A stretch of DNA of 64,000 nt from JACJYC01 sp964558465 (GTDB lineage Bacteria; Bacteroidota; Bacteroidia; Chitinophagales; Saprospiraceae), in the NCBI GenBank assembly GCA_964558465.1, contig CAZLEF010000010.1, positions 1-64,000 on the forward strand, read 5' to 3'. Positions 49,027 to 58,114 of the stretch are shown here, piece after piece. Positions within the stretch are counted from its first letter, which is position 1. Each line of letters begins with the position of its first letter. Position numbers and translations under genes: made by a program. The notes beneath the pieces are model-generated. The model ran no database searches and was not told where the DNA came from. It saw only the letters and a program-made list of their open reading frames with translations.

Positions 49027-49683
49027 TCAAACCCCTTTCTCCTTAATAATCGCCACCGAAGAAGAACTCCCGAGCCGTTTTGCGCCTGCCGCGATCATGG
49101 CCTCCGCCTGTTCGAGGGTACGAATGCCGCCCGAGGCCTTGACGGCCACCTTGTCGCGCATGGCATGGTACAGGTAAGAAACCATTTCAACCGTGGCGCC
49201 GGGGCCGTTGAAACCGGTGGAGGTCTTTACAAAATCAGGCTCAACGGCCAGGCAGATTTCGCAGACCCGTTTCAATTCTTCGGGTGTCAGCAAGCCGGTT
49301 TCCAGGATGATCTTTACGGTTTTTCCTTTGAGGTGGACGGCCGTTACCATCCGGTCGATATCGCTTTGAACGAAGTTCCAGTTGCCTGATTTTACCGCAC
49401 AAATATTGATGACCCCATCAAATTCGACGGCGCCTTCTGCAAGGGCCCGTTTGATCTCCTCCACCTTGGCGGGGGTAGAACTGTAGCCCATCGGAAACCC
49501 GATAACCGTTGAAGTGATTATTTTGGAACCATCCAGCCGGGAAGCGGCTTCTTTGACAAAATACGGCGGTATGCAAACCGAAGCGAAATCGAATTCCCGC
49601 GCTTCGTCGCAAATTTTGTGAACATCTGATAGGCTGCAATCCGGCCTTAAAACGGTATGATCAAAATATTTAGCAAAGCTCAT
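49027..49683 (-). CDS. deoC: Deoxyribose-phosphate aldolase DeoC
   Basis: Class I aldolase that splits 2-deoxyribose-5-phosphate into glyceraldehyde-3-phosphate and acetaldehyde in deoxynucleoside catabolism. The Schiff-base lysine is Lys153 in DFVKTSTGF. The general-acid/base region is KIILETGLLT, and KASGGIRTLEQA carries the second conserved lysine. The 218 residues from ATG 49683 fit the family; an ATG 9 bp upstream is equally possible. A minus-strand TAAGTTTG (49756-49763) may be its promoter. Confidence 0.94.
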   Translation of the reverse strand: MSFAKYFDHTVLRPDCSLSDVHKICDEAREFDFASVCIPPYFVKEAASRLDGSKIITSTVIGFPMGYSSTPAKVEEIKRALAEGAVEFDGVINICAVKSGNWNFVQSDIDRMVTAVHLKGKTVKIILETGLLTPEELKRVCEICLAVEPDFVKTSTGFNGPGATVEMVSYLYHAMRDKVAVKASGGIRTLEQAEAMIAAGAKRLGSSSSVAIIKEKGV

Positions 49684-49781
49684 GGGCTGCATTTCTAACT
49701 TGGCGTTCTTAAATAGGGGAAAAGGCGCTGCAATTTATAGAAAAATTTTATTTTGCAAACTTATTTGTTTTAATCCGCAAC

Positions 49782-51248
49782 ATGAGAAAATTCTTCCGCC
49801 GCATTTTTCGCCTGGCCTTTCTGGCCCTTTTGGCCGTTCTGGGCATCATGGCGGTCCAGACTTTTACTTTTCACTCCAAACAGGCTCTTGTCGACCCCGT
49901 GCCGCCCGTTGCCATTGATCAAAATGCTGCAGCCCGACTGGCCGCCAGCCTTCGTTTTCCGACAGTGAGTTACGAAGACCGCATGGATACGTTGCCGTTC
50001 CTGCAACTGGACACTTTTCTCCAAACCGCCTTTCCGGAGGTTTTTTCCCAACTGGAGCGGATCGACGCTGCTTTTCCCAGCCTGGCGCTGAAATGGCCGG
50101 GCGCCAAACCCAAGCTTCCGCCTGTTTTGCTGATGGCTCACCTCGATGTGGTGCCGGTTGAGCCGGAATCCCTACCGGAATGGGGCGCCGGTCCTTTTGA
50201 AGGCAGGATACAGGATGGCTTCATCTGGGGCAGGGGGGCGCTGGATGACAAACTCAGCGTTGTGGGGCTCCTGGAAGCCGTGAATATGCTGGTGAAAGAA
50301 AATTACCATCCCGAAAGATCGATCTACTTTTCCTTCGGACACGACGAAGAACTCGGCGGTGAAAAAGGCGCCGTGAAAATCGCTGAATATTTTGCCAGGG
50401 CTGGTATCCGGTTCGAATTTATACTCGACGAAGGCCAGCTCATCCTGGAGAACGCCATGCCCGGTCTCGGCAAACCGCTTGCAATGATCGGAACCGCAGA
50501 AAAAGGGGAAGCTACCCTGCGCCTCGATGTGCGCCTGGAGGAAGGGGGGCATTCCTCCATGCCGCCGTCCAGAACGGCAATAGGCGTGTTGAGCGAGGCT
50601 CTCGACCGGCTCCGGAAAAATCCAAGCCCCGCCAGGATCGACGGCGCAACTCGTGAATTGTTGATGCATGCGGGCCCTGAAACCTCGCCTTTGTACCGGG
50701 CGCTTTTTGCCAATCTGTGGCTGACGGAAGGCGCACTTATCCGCCAGTTCAGCGCTTCGCCCAGTTCTAACGCCGTTATCCGGACCACTACGGCCCCGAC
50801 CATTATCCATGCCGGCCTGAAAGAAAATGTATTGCCTTCTTCGGGGTATGCCCTGGTGAATTTCCGGATTTTGCCGGGCGAAACCCCGGAATCTGTTGCC
50901 CGGTATGTGGAAAAAACCATCCGGGAACCCCGGATAACGGTTTCGATCTTGCCGGGAGCCGTTCCGCCTTCACCGGTTTCTCCTACCAATACTTTTGGAT
51001 TTCAGACCATCGAAAAAACCATCCGGCAGACCTTTCCGGGAGCCGTGGTGGCGCCCGCGCTCGTGGTGGCCCGAACCGACAGCCGGCATTTTTCCCGGGT
51101 TTCGGACGCCATCTACCGCTTTACTCCTATCCAGGTGTCGCGCGAGGACCTTAGCCGGTTCCACGGCCTCAATGAACGCATCAGCCTGGAAGGGTATGCC
51201 GATCTGCTCCGGTTTTACCGCCAGCTCCTGTTGAACAGCACGAAGTAG
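49782..51248 (+). CDS. M20-family peptidase, PM20D1-like, membrane-anchored
   Basis: A zinc-dependent exopeptidase of 488 residues. An N-terminal hydrophobic helix (about 8-27) anchors or exports it. Metal and catalytic residues sit in LLMAHLDVVPVEP, WGRGALDDKLSV and FGHDEELGGEKGA, all canonical for M20 carboxypeptidase-like enzymes. The order and the long lid domain resemble the PM20D1/CPS1 group, which hydrolyses N-acyl amino acids or dipeptides. The substrate is inferred only. A repeat-rich region follows. Confidence 0.9.
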   Translation: MRKFFRRIFRLAFLALLAVLGIMAVQTFTFHSKQALVDPVPPVAIDQNAAARLAASLRFPTVSYEDRMDTLPFLQLDTFLQTAFPEVFSQLERIDAAFPSLALKWPGAKPKLPPVLLMAHLDVVPVEPESLPEWGAGPFEGRIQDGFIWGRGALDDKLSVVGLLEAVNMLVKENYHPERSIYFSFGHDEELGGEKGAVKIAEYFARAGIRFEFILDEGQLILENAMPGLGKPLAMIGTAEKGEATLRLDVRLEEGGHSSMPPSRTAIGVLSEALDRLRKNPSPARIDGATRELLMHAGPETSPLYRALFANLWLTEGALIRQFSASPSSNAVIRTTTAPTIIHAGLKENVLPSSGYALVNFRILPGETPESVARYVEKTIREPRITVSILPGAVPPSPVSPTNTFGFQTIEKTIRQTFPGAVVAPALVVARTDSRHFSRVSDAIYRFTPIQVSREDLSRFHGLNERISLEGYADLLRFYRQLLLNSTK

Positions 51249-51260
51249 TTTAAAAAGGTT

Positions 51261-51390
51261 TATTGTAGTTCAATGTAGTTCAATGTGGTTCAATGTGGTT
51301 CAATGTGGTTTATTATGGTTCCGCAAAGATTCACAGTTCCCAACGATTATGAACGATAATAAACCATCATAAACTACCATGAACAATTAA
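51261..51390. repeat. Decamer array and facing complement words
   Basis: Six 10-bp units CAATGTGGTT/TATTGTAGTT fill 51261-51320. AAACCATCATAAACTACCATGAAC-type words at about 51350-51390 are partly complementary, so an imperfect hairpin can form. The word family recurs at 5089-5112. Confidence 0.8.
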
Positions 51391-52046
51391 TTCGCATAAA
51401 CAATAATGAACAACAACGAACAAAAATCATCAACAAACGGAACAAAAAGCAACCACTCCCCACCAATACCGGTACGTTCCCTAATTGGTACAAATAATTT
51501 TTTTTTAAATGTACTTTCCTGAAAAATAACCGCGTTTAATCACCAAAGAGGCTGCAAATTTTGACGATATAACAACCGCAGCCGGCAGTACACGTTTCTT
51601 GTTATAACCCTCATCGGCCACGCGGTTCGGAAAGAACCGGCCAGGTCTGCAGCGCCCGGGAAACCGTGGTTCCGGAGAACTTTGGCCGATTCGACCGGGC
51701 AGCGCCAGGACCAAACCAAATTTGAACTTTTTTCCCAACCCAGGTTGAATAGCGCCCCTTTGGGGTGAAGCGGGGTCTGAACATTCAAAACAAAAAACAG
51801 CAAAAAGGGCGGCCTGGAATTTTCCTTCCGCACGGCATTCTTTTGTTCAGCCCGGATTAAGACGACCAAATCATTAAACAACAAATCATCAAGCGGTAAC
51901 GGCCCCCCGTATGGGACCGGCTGTACTATTTTGTTTGTTGCGGCAGGTTTTGTCCGGCTCAACAATAGCCTGGTTTTTATTTTCCTTTTTCGGAAGGATC
52001 GGAATACACCCTATGATTTTGTTCATCTGAAAACCGATTTTACACC
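51391..52046. other. Long intergenic region without a supported gene
   Basis: About 650 bp before the metalloprotease gene hold no convincing coding region; the minus-strand open frames at 51505-51965 are low-complexity in composition and lack recognisable features. Two hairpins are visible: CGGTTC-GGAAA-GAACCG (51623-51639) and a CCCC-TTT-GGGG stem near 51755. A long 5-prime leader or a small RNA is possible. Confidence 0.4.
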
Positions 52047-54533
52047 ATGAGAACCGTTTTTACATGCCTTTTGCTGGGTTTGGCGTGCCTGGCAATTGCT
52101 CAGACATCATCCCCGATTGCGCCCGCAGAACTGATCGCCCGGCAAAAAGCCGGCGGTAAAGCTTTTGTGCCGGTATCCCTGTTTTCAGCACCGGAACCCG
52201 GTCAGGCCAGGAACCATCGGGTGCCTGAAAATATCCGGGATTTCCAGGCGCTGACCCTGGATGAAGAACAACTGCAAAAACTGTTGTTTGAAGCGCCTGA
52301 ACAATTGACACTGACTTTGCCCGGGCAATCCAGGTCGTCACTGGAGGTGGAACTGGTGAAGGTAAGCCCTTTAACAAGCGACTTTTCCGTCATGGAATCC
52401 GGTACCAACGGCCCCGCCGAAAAATGGGAGACCGGCGTGCATTACCGGGGCACGATCAAAGGTGACGGGAAATCGATCGCCGCGGTCAGTGTCTTTGAAA
52501 ACCAGGTGATGGGGCTTTTTACCTCTGCGGCGGGCAACCTGGTGCTTGGACCCATGGGCGAAGACCCCAAAACCGATCAGTATTTGCTTTACAATGATGC
52601 CGACGCGCTCACAGAGTTTATCTGCGCAACCCCCGATGAGGGTCCCGGCTACCGTCGCTCCGAATTGGAATGGACGGGCGACGGCCGGGGCCCTGGGGAC
52701 TGCGTCCGGATCTATTTTGAAGTTGACCACGGTATTTTTCTCAACAAAGGCGGGACCACCCAGACGGTAAACTACGTGACCGGTTTGTTCAACCAGGCGG
52801 CTGCCCTGTACGCCAATGAAAATGTGAATCTGACCATCTCCCAGATTTATGTCTGGACAACGCCCAGCCCTTACAGCGGCAGCAGCAGCGGAACCCTGCT
52901 CAGTCAGTTCCAGAATTACCGCACCAGTTTCAATGGCGATCTGGCGCAGTTGCTTTCTTTTCAGGCAAGCGGCGGCATCGCGGTACTCAACGGGCTTTGC
53001 CATCCCTATACCTACGCTAAAATGAGTTTTGCAAGCATCAATGCTACCTATAATACCGTGCCTACTTATTCTTTCAGCGTGTTGGTGGTGGCGCACGAAC
53101 TGGGCCACCTGCTGGGGTCGCACCATACCCACGCCTGTGTCTGGAACGGCAACAACACGGCCATCGACGGCTGCGCCGGCTTTACAGAGGGCGGGTGCGC
53201 CAACCCGGGCACACCTTCGGGCGGCGGCACGATCATGTCGTATTGCCATATCACCAGCGCCGGTATTAATCTCAGCCTGGGATTCGGCGTGCAACCCGGC
53301 AATGTTATCCGCAATAAAATCGCCAATGCAACCTGTACCCAGGCTTGTACAACCGGTGGCGGCAGTGGCGGCGGCGGTACCGGCGGAGGTGGAACGGGGG
53401 GAGGAGGAAGCACGCCGTCCTGTTCAGGGACCCAGGTCTTGCTGACGCTTGTGCTGGACAACTACGGCCCCGAAACCACCTGGCAATTGCTCAACAGCCA
53501 GGGCGGTACGGTTGATTCAGGTGGCCCCTATGCCAAAGGAGCGTCGGGCACCATCGTGAAAGATACCTTCTGCCTGCCCAACGGTTGTTATACGTTCAAG
53601 ATCCGCGACAGTTACGGCGACGGGATCTGCTGCCAGTACGGCCAGGGATCGTATACCCTGCGCACGCTGACAGGGCAGACCATTGCCACAGGCGGCTCGT
53701 TTCAGACAGAAAAAACAGAACAATTTTGTTTGCCACTTTCGACCGGCGGCGGCAGCGCCGGTTGCACGGCGATCAACTTCAACCAGACGCCCATCGTATC
53801 CTTCGGCGGCAGCCAGGATGCAGGCAGCCATCAACTGCTCAACAGCGGGACGGTGCTCAAACTGCAAAACAATGCCTGGAAAGCCATTATGATGAATTAT
53901 AACATCACCCAGAACACGATCCTTGAATTTGAGTTCAGTTCTACCATTGAGGGCGAAGTGCACGGTATCGGATTCGACGACAACAACACCATCTCCTACA
54001 ACCTGACTTTCAAGGTACACGGTACCCAGGCCTGGGGGCAACTGGCTTACGACAATTATCCGGGTGGCGCCATCTGGAAAAAATACACCATACCGGTTGG
54101 GCAATATTATACCGGACAGGCAAACAGGCTGTTTTTTACCGCCGACCACGACGCAAACCCCGCCAATGGGAACTCCCTGTTCCGGAATGTCAAAGTGTAC
54201 GAACTGGGCGGGTGTTCCAGCAATCTGGTGGAAGGGCAGGCCAATGTAACGCCGGCCATGCTCGAAGGTTGGGACGGCAAATCAAAATTGTTTGTCTATC
54301 CCAGCCCGGCTGCGGAGACCCTTCAGGTGCAGTTCCAAAGTCAGGAAACAACTGACGCTACCATCCGTTTGCTGGACCTGAACGGGCGACCGCTCCGGGA
54401 ATTACCCTGGCCACTTGAAACCGGGCAAAATACCCGGGAAGTACCGCTGGATCAAATTGCTCCCGGCGCCTACCTCATCCAGGTGGACGACGGCAAAGAG
54501 CGAACCAACCACCGTTTTATTATCGGAAAATAA
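52047..54533 (+). CDS. Secreted zinc metalloprotease (reprolysin-like) with T9SS sorting domain
   Basis: An 828-residue exported protease with a signal peptide (to about residue 20) and a propeptide region to about 210. The metzincin zinc motif HELGHLLGSHH is at 350-360, with the Met-turn in IMSYCH, as in ADAM/reprolysin-type (M12B) enzymes. A glycine-rich linker (GGGSGGGGTGGGG type) links it to a cysteine-bearing beta domain and another carbohydrate-binding-like domain. The C-terminal 85 residues are a type A type IX secretion domain (FVYPSPAAETLQV ... GAYLIQVDDG). It should be exported across the outer membrane and attached or released. Confidence 0.92.
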   Translation: MRTVFTCLLLGLACLAIAQTSSPIAPAELIARQKAGGKAFVPVSLFSAPEPGQARNHRVPENIRDFQALTLDEEQLQKLLFEAPEQLTLTLPGQSRSSLEVELVKVSPLTSDFSVMESGTNGPAEKWETGVHYRGTIKGDGKSIAAVSVFENQVMGLFTSAAGNLVLGPMGEDPKTDQYLLYNDADALTEFICATPDEGPGYRRSELEWTGDGRGPGDCVRIYFEVDHGIFLNKGGTTQTVNYVTGLFNQAAALYANENVNLTISQIYVWTTPSPYSGSSSGTLLSQFQNYRTSFNGDLAQLLSFQASGGIAVLNGLCHPYTYAKMSFASINATYNTVPTYSFSVLVVAHELGHLLGSHHTHACVWNGNNTAIDGCAGFTEGGCANPGTPSGGGTIMSYCHITSAGINLSLGFGVQPGNVIRNKIANATCTQACTTGGGSGGGGTGGGGTGGGGSTPSCSGTQVLLTLVLDNYGPETTWQLLNSQGGTVDSGGPYAKGASGTIVKDTFCLPNGCYTFKIRDSYGDGICCQYGQGSYTLRTLTGQTIATGGSFQTEKTEQFCLPLSTGGGSAGCTAINFNQTPIVSFGGSQDAGSHQLLNSGTVLKLQNNAWKAIMMNYNITQNTILEFEFSSTIEGEVHGIGFDDNNTISYNLTFKVHGTQAWGQLAYDNYPGGAIWKKYTIPVGQYYTGQANRLFFTADHDANPANGNSLFRNVKVYELGGCSSNLVEGQANVTPAMLEGWDGKSKLFVYPSPAAETLQVQFQSQETTDATIRLLDLNGRPLRELPWPLETGQNTREVPLDQIAPGAYLIQVDDGKERTNHRFIIGK

Positions 54534-54604
54534 TGATCATCATGGATATCGCCGGCAGTTCCGGCAATCACAAAAGAGCTATTTAACTGGGGTTTCATCT
54601 TGAG

Positions 54605-54633
54605 GGGCTTCGCTTTGGGCGAAGCCCTTTTTT
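54605..54633 (+). terminator. Rho-independent terminator of the metalloprotease gene
   Basis: A 9-bp stem GGGCTTCGC/GCGAAGCCC with a TTTGG loop is followed by six T. It is one of two canonical intrinsic terminators in the window. Confidence 0.9.
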
Positions 54634-54703
54634 AATGTAAAATGTAAAAGTCAAAATGTAAAATTCAAAAGGAACGCCTCCTTCAATCTTCAACCTTTAG
54701 CCT
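54634..54703. repeat. AATGTAAA and CTTTAACC words
   Basis: AATGTAAA/AGTCAAA words (54634-54670) and CTTTAGCC/CTTTAACC words fill the rest of the convergent junction with the acyl-CoA dehydrogenase gene. They resemble the heptamers before priA. Confidence 0.65.
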
Positions 54704-55906
54704 TTAACCTTTCAACCCATACTCCCGCAAAATACTCCTGGCCAGGGCCGCCTTGTGCACTTCATCCGGACCGTCATAAATCCGGGCGCCCCTTTCTTCG
54801 CGGTAATAGTAAGAGAGGATCGAGTCGTCGGTGATGCCCAGTGCGCCGTGCACCTGAATAGAGCGGTCAACCACCCGTTGCAGCACGTTGGCCACATAAA
54901 ACTTGATAGCGGAAACTTCATGACGGGCAGCTTTTTGCCCCTCCTGCTGGATCTTCAACGCTGCATGCAACACCATGAGGCGGGCCGCATCGATCTCTGC
55001 CCGGCTTTCAGCAATAAAAACCTGCACCATCTGTTTGTTTCCGAGCGGTTCCCCGTCATTTACTTCGCGGCTGACTGCCCGCCGGCACATCAGATCAAAG
55101 GCCCGCTCGCAGATGCCGATCCAGCGCATGCAATGGTGGATGCGGCCCGGCCCCAGCCTTTCCTGCGCCATTAGAAAACCGGTCCCTTCTTCTCCGATGC
55201 GGTTGGCGAGGGGTACCCTGACCCCTTCGTAACGGATCTCTGAATGGCTGTGCCAGCCTTCCCCGGCATGGCCCATTACCGGAATATTCCGCACCAGATG
55301 AAAACCAGGGCTGTCCGCAGGTACCAGGATCATACTGGCCCGGCGGTAAGGGTTTTCATCCTCCGGATTGGTGATGGCCATGACAATGGCAAATTCTGCC
55401 CCATCTGCGGATGAACTGAACCATTTGTGCCCGTTGATGAGGTAATGGTCGCCGTCCTTTATGGCTGTTGTACCCATCCGGACGGGATTGGAGCCTGCAA
55501 ACCCGGGCTCGGTCATGGAAAAACACGACCGGATTTCCCCGGCCAGCAAAGGATGCAGGAACCTTTCCCGCATAACAGGCGTGGCATATTTCAGGAGCAA
55601 TTCGATATTGCCGGCATCCGGCGCCTGGGCATTAAATGCAAAGTGGCCGAATGGAGACCGCCCCATCAGTTCACCCAACTGCGCTACTTCTGTCAACGCC
55701 AACCCCGGCCCGCCTTCCCCCTCGGCCAGATAAGGGTTCCAGGCGCCGGTCGCCTTAACTTTGTCCTTCAATGCCCGCAGTTCAACCTCCACTTCTTTGA
55801 AAGGAAGTTTCATCCAGCGCTGCTCATTGGGAAAGATCTCCGATTTCATAAAAGCGGCCACTTTTCCGGATATTTCATTCAGGCGGTCGCTGGCGAATGG
55901 GTTCAT
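54704..55906 (-). CDS. Acyl-CoA dehydrogenase family protein
   Basis: FAD-dependent dehydrogenase of 400 residues for acyl-CoA desaturation in beta-oxidation or amino-acid breakdown. The substrate-binding stretch IRSCFSMTEPGFAGSNP and the FAD/C-terminal signature QVHGALGITDDSILSYYYREERGARIYDG (quoted in part) are typical. The start segment NPFASDRLNEISGKVAAF and NRIGEEGTGFLMAQERLGPGRI also fit the family. Chain-length preference is unclear. ATG 55906 is chosen because the longer frame reads through the octamer repeat. It is close to the fadJ-type gene in function but not in position. Confidence 0.93.
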   Translation of the reverse strand: MNPFASDRLNEISGKVAAFMKSEIFPNEQRWMKLPFKEVEVELRALKDKVKATGAWNPYLAEGEGGPGLALTEVAQLGELMGRSPFGHFAFNAQAPDAGNIELLLKYATPVMRERFLHPLLAGEIRSCFSMTEPGFAGSNPVRMGTTAIKDGDHYLINGHKWFSSSADGAEFAIVMAITNPEDENPYRRASMILVPADSPGFHLVRNIPVMGHAGEGWHSHSEIRYEGVRVPLANRIGEEGTGFLMAQERLGPGRIHHCMRWIGICERAFDLMCRRAVSREVNDGEPLGNKQMVQVFIAESRAEIDAARLMVLHAALKIQQEGQKAARHEVSAIKFYVANVLQRVVDRSIQVHGALGITDDSILSYYYREERGARIYDGPDEVHKAALARSILREYGLKG

Positions 55907-55916
55907 GGCCTGGAAT

Positions 55917-56005
55917 TGTTGATTTGTTGATGCGTTGATTTGTTGATTTGAAACCGGCGCCCTCAATCGAATCAATCGACCACGCCGAGGCGTGCCGAAT
56001 CAATC
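55917..56005. repeat. Composite octamer-nonamer repeat with CACGCC hairpin
   Basis: TTGATTTG octamers (55917-55950), an AAACCGGCGCCCTC spacer, nonamers AATCGAATC, a hairpin CACGCC-GA-GGCGTG (55981-55994) and more nonamers follow each other. This is the same composite module as at 1-77 and 29759. It lies between two minus-strand genes. Confidence 0.85.
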
Positions 56006-56011
56006 GAGTCA

Positions 56012-57214
56012 TTAAGCAAACAGCGTATACAAAAACGCCGCCACCGTGGCGATAAAGCCCATCATAAAAATATTGTAGGAAATGGACAGGTAGCGGTATT
56101 TTTTATCCAGCACCTTGCCCAGGAAATACAAATCGCGGGTCATATTTCCATACAATAGCTGATCATCGCGGAACATGGCGTCCATGGCTTCTTCGTACTG
56201 ATCGAGATCAAGCGTAACAAAATTTCCGAAGAACACGATATTTTTCCGGATCTCCTCCATGGTTTTTCCATTATTGAGCATGGTCACTTTCGGCCTGGCC
56301 GAAAGGATCGCGAAGGTAAGGGACGCCAGCCCCGACACCAGGAAAATAACCACGGGCAGGAGGATTTCGGGGTTGGTTTCCCCGATATTCCGGTAAGACA
56401 ACAAGGTGATCAGAACGGAAATCAGGATCGAGTTGACGCTGATCATGATATTGGCCTTGTTGTCGGCTATCGCGCTCAGGTTGATATGGGTGCGGTAATT
56501 GGTCCTGAAAAAGGTCTGCACACCGCGCATGGGAGGGGATTCCATTTCCAGGTCTTCAAAACGGGTATTGCTTTCGGCAGCGACCGGACTGTCATCGGGG
56601 TCATTGCGCAGCCACTTTTCCATCTGCTGTTTTTGCCGGAGGATATGCCGGGCCAGCAACGGTTCGCAGGTAATCCGTGCGAAGGGGGTGTAAAACCGGA
56701 CGCCAAGCAGGTTCTGCAATTGCCGCTGGCCCCATTCGGCGCGGGTGGTGCGGATGTCGCCCATCAGCTCTTGTTCCAGCCGCATCATCGGGTTGTGTTC
56801 TTCGTAATGCTCACCGTACAAAGCGGCATTCCAGGCGTCGGAACATACTTTTTCCGCATCGTTGCCGGGGGCGACGCCGTCCAGAACGGTCTGGATGCAC
56901 CGGAAAACCTGATCTTTCCATTCTTCGGCGCCTGTTTGCTGGGCAAAAAAACGTTTGGCAGCGTCCAGGCTGCCCGCAGAAGGGGCCCGGTATTGAGAAA
57001 AGAACCCTGCGGGAATCAGCCAGGCTGCAACAGCGGCAGCCGTAAACTGTTCCTCCGAAAGGTCTGTTTTTTCACCGATCCAGGTTGTATTGGCGCTCAG
57101 CCGGCGCGCCAGGTGCAGGTTGTGGAAAACCAGCCGGCCGTCCCGCCGGGTCTCAAAAAGATCCCAGGCAAAGATTTCAGCGGCTTTCACCCATTTGTTT
57201 TCGCTTTGATCCAT
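56012..57214 (-). CDS. Pycsar-type membrane effector (PycTM) with inactive HD domain
   Basis: A 400-residue protein. The C-terminal part (about 235-400) matches PycTM/DUF5706 effectors of cyclic-pyrimidine (Pycsar) immunity: HINLSAIADNKANIMISVNSILISVL, a second helix LPVVIFLVSGLASL, RPKVT and a last transmembrane helix. The N-terminal part (20-180) is laid out as an HD phosphohydrolase, FHNLHLARRL to LRTE-like helices. But the metal-binding HD pair is Ile67-Pro68 (AAWLIPAG) and the second acidic motif reads DAW (126-128), so it is likely catalytically dead. No nucleotide cyclase is adjacent. Membrane disruption on binding a nucleotide signal is inferred. Confidence 0.82.
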   Translation of the reverse strand: MDQSENKWVKAAEIFAWDLFETRRDGRLVFHNLHLARRLSANTTWIGEKTDLSEEQFTAAAVAAWLIPAGFFSQYRAPSAGSLDAAKRFFAQQTGAEEWKDQVFRCIQTVLDGVAPGNDAEKVCSDAWNAALYGEHYEEHNPMMRLEQELMGDIRTTRAEWGQRQLQNLLGVRFYTPFARITCEPLLARHILRQKQQMEKWLRNDPDDSPVAAESNTRFEDLEMESPPMRGVQTFFRTNYRTHINLSAIADNKANIMISVNSILISVLITLLSYRNIGETNPEILLPVVIFLVSGLASLTFAILSARPKVTMLNNGKTMEEIRKNIVFFGNFVTLDLDQYEEAMDAMFRDDQLLYGNMTRDLYFLGKVLDKKYRYLSISYNIFMMGFIATVAAFLYTLFA

Positions 57215-57244
57215 GGTGTTGGCGTTGTCCTGCCTTTACGTCGT

Positions 57245-58033
57245 TCAATAACAATCCCAATAGTACATGACTTTGGAAAAGTCGAGGTTTTGGAGGTCCT
57301 TTTCTGAAATAAAAAATTTGGCGGTACCCATATCGCCCCACATGCTTTCCATCTCCGCATCGGTATCCATTTGAAAAAGCAGGATCAGTCCGTCGCTGGG
57401 CCGGCGAGGGTCTTCCTGGGCAAAATGCGCGTATCCGCCGATTTTATGGCCCTCAGCCGAGATCTCATGGGCGTACCAGTCAAAAACTTCCCATTGGGAT
57501 TCGCCGAACCGGGCAAAAAACTGGTCGCCCATGCGCTCTCCGAACTGGTGGTCGGTAACCGGCGCAAATTCTTCCTTCAGATTGAAATCCATGCCGAAAC
57601 TTTGATCCGGGTAAACCGGCAGGTCGCCGTATTCGCGCAGGAACGAAAAATCGCGGACGAGGGCCGAAGGGTTTTCGCTGACTTCCGGAAAATACAAGAC
57701 CCTGAAATATTCCTGTTTGAAGAGATCGTCTTCACCCAGGCCGAACAGGTCGTCGTCGTTGATATAAAATTGGAGGATGCCTTTCCTTGGGAAAAGCTGC
57801 AAAGCAGGGGTTTCTGCAAAATTGATCTGTGCGAGGAAAAAAAGGTGCCGGCCCTCCGGAGAAACCGGAAATTCCGTGCCCGCCGGCAAATAGGGTTGGC
57901 CGCCAAACCTGCTTTGCCAGGGTTTCCCGGGCGCTTCCGCTGCCGGGATGATTTCAATAAAAGGTTGTTTGGTCTCCAGAATCGCCGCCTCAAAAGGCTT
58001 CAGCAATTCCGGTATTTCACTTGTCCATTCCAT
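57245..58033 (-). CDS. YwqG-family protein (DUF1963)
   Basis: A 262-residue cytoplasmic protein of the YwqG group. Recognisable family segments are SRFGGQPYLPAGTEFP, LFFLAQINFAETPAL, GILQFYI and the C-terminal GGYAHFAQEDPR ... LLFQMDTDAEMESMWGD. The biochemical role of the family is not established; some members appear near toxin-immunity clusters, but nothing here shows this. It lies 30 bp before the Pycsar-type gene on the same strand, so they may be co-transcribed. Confidence 0.85.
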   Translation of the reverse strand: MEWTSEIPELLKPFEAAILETKQPFIEIIPAAEAPGKPWQSRFGGQPYLPAGTEFPVSPEGRHLFFLAQINFAETPALQLFPRKGILQFYINDDDLFGLGEDDLFKQEYFRVLYFPEVSENPSALVRDFSFLREYGDLPVYPDQSFGMDFNLKEEFAPVTDHQFGERMGDQFFARFGESQWEVFDWYAHEISAEGHKIGGYAHFAQEDPRRPSDGLILLFQMDTDAEMESMWGDMGTAKFFISEKDLQNLDFSKVMYYWDCY

Positions 58034-58092
58034 GCGGTTAAAATAACGTATATTTTTTAAATGGATAATTTATCTTTTATAGTCCGCCGTCT

Positions 58093-58114
58093 CCTTCGAC
58101 TCCGCTCAGGCGCC
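58093..58114. repeat. 22-bp dispersed repeat overlapping a stop codon
   Basis: Identical to 39613-39634. On the minus strand the TGA that ends the TrpF-like gene (58106-58108) falls inside it. Confidence 0.75.

Noticed and set aside
51540..51965. A 141-residue minus-strand open frame before the metalloprotease gene
   Set aside because: No domain or conserved pattern, no ribosome site or promoter, and composition like non-coding DNA.
53341..53412. Glycine-rich stretch in the metalloprotease as a separate repeat element
   Set aside because: It is in frame and works as an ordinary flexible linker between the protease and the C-terminal domains.
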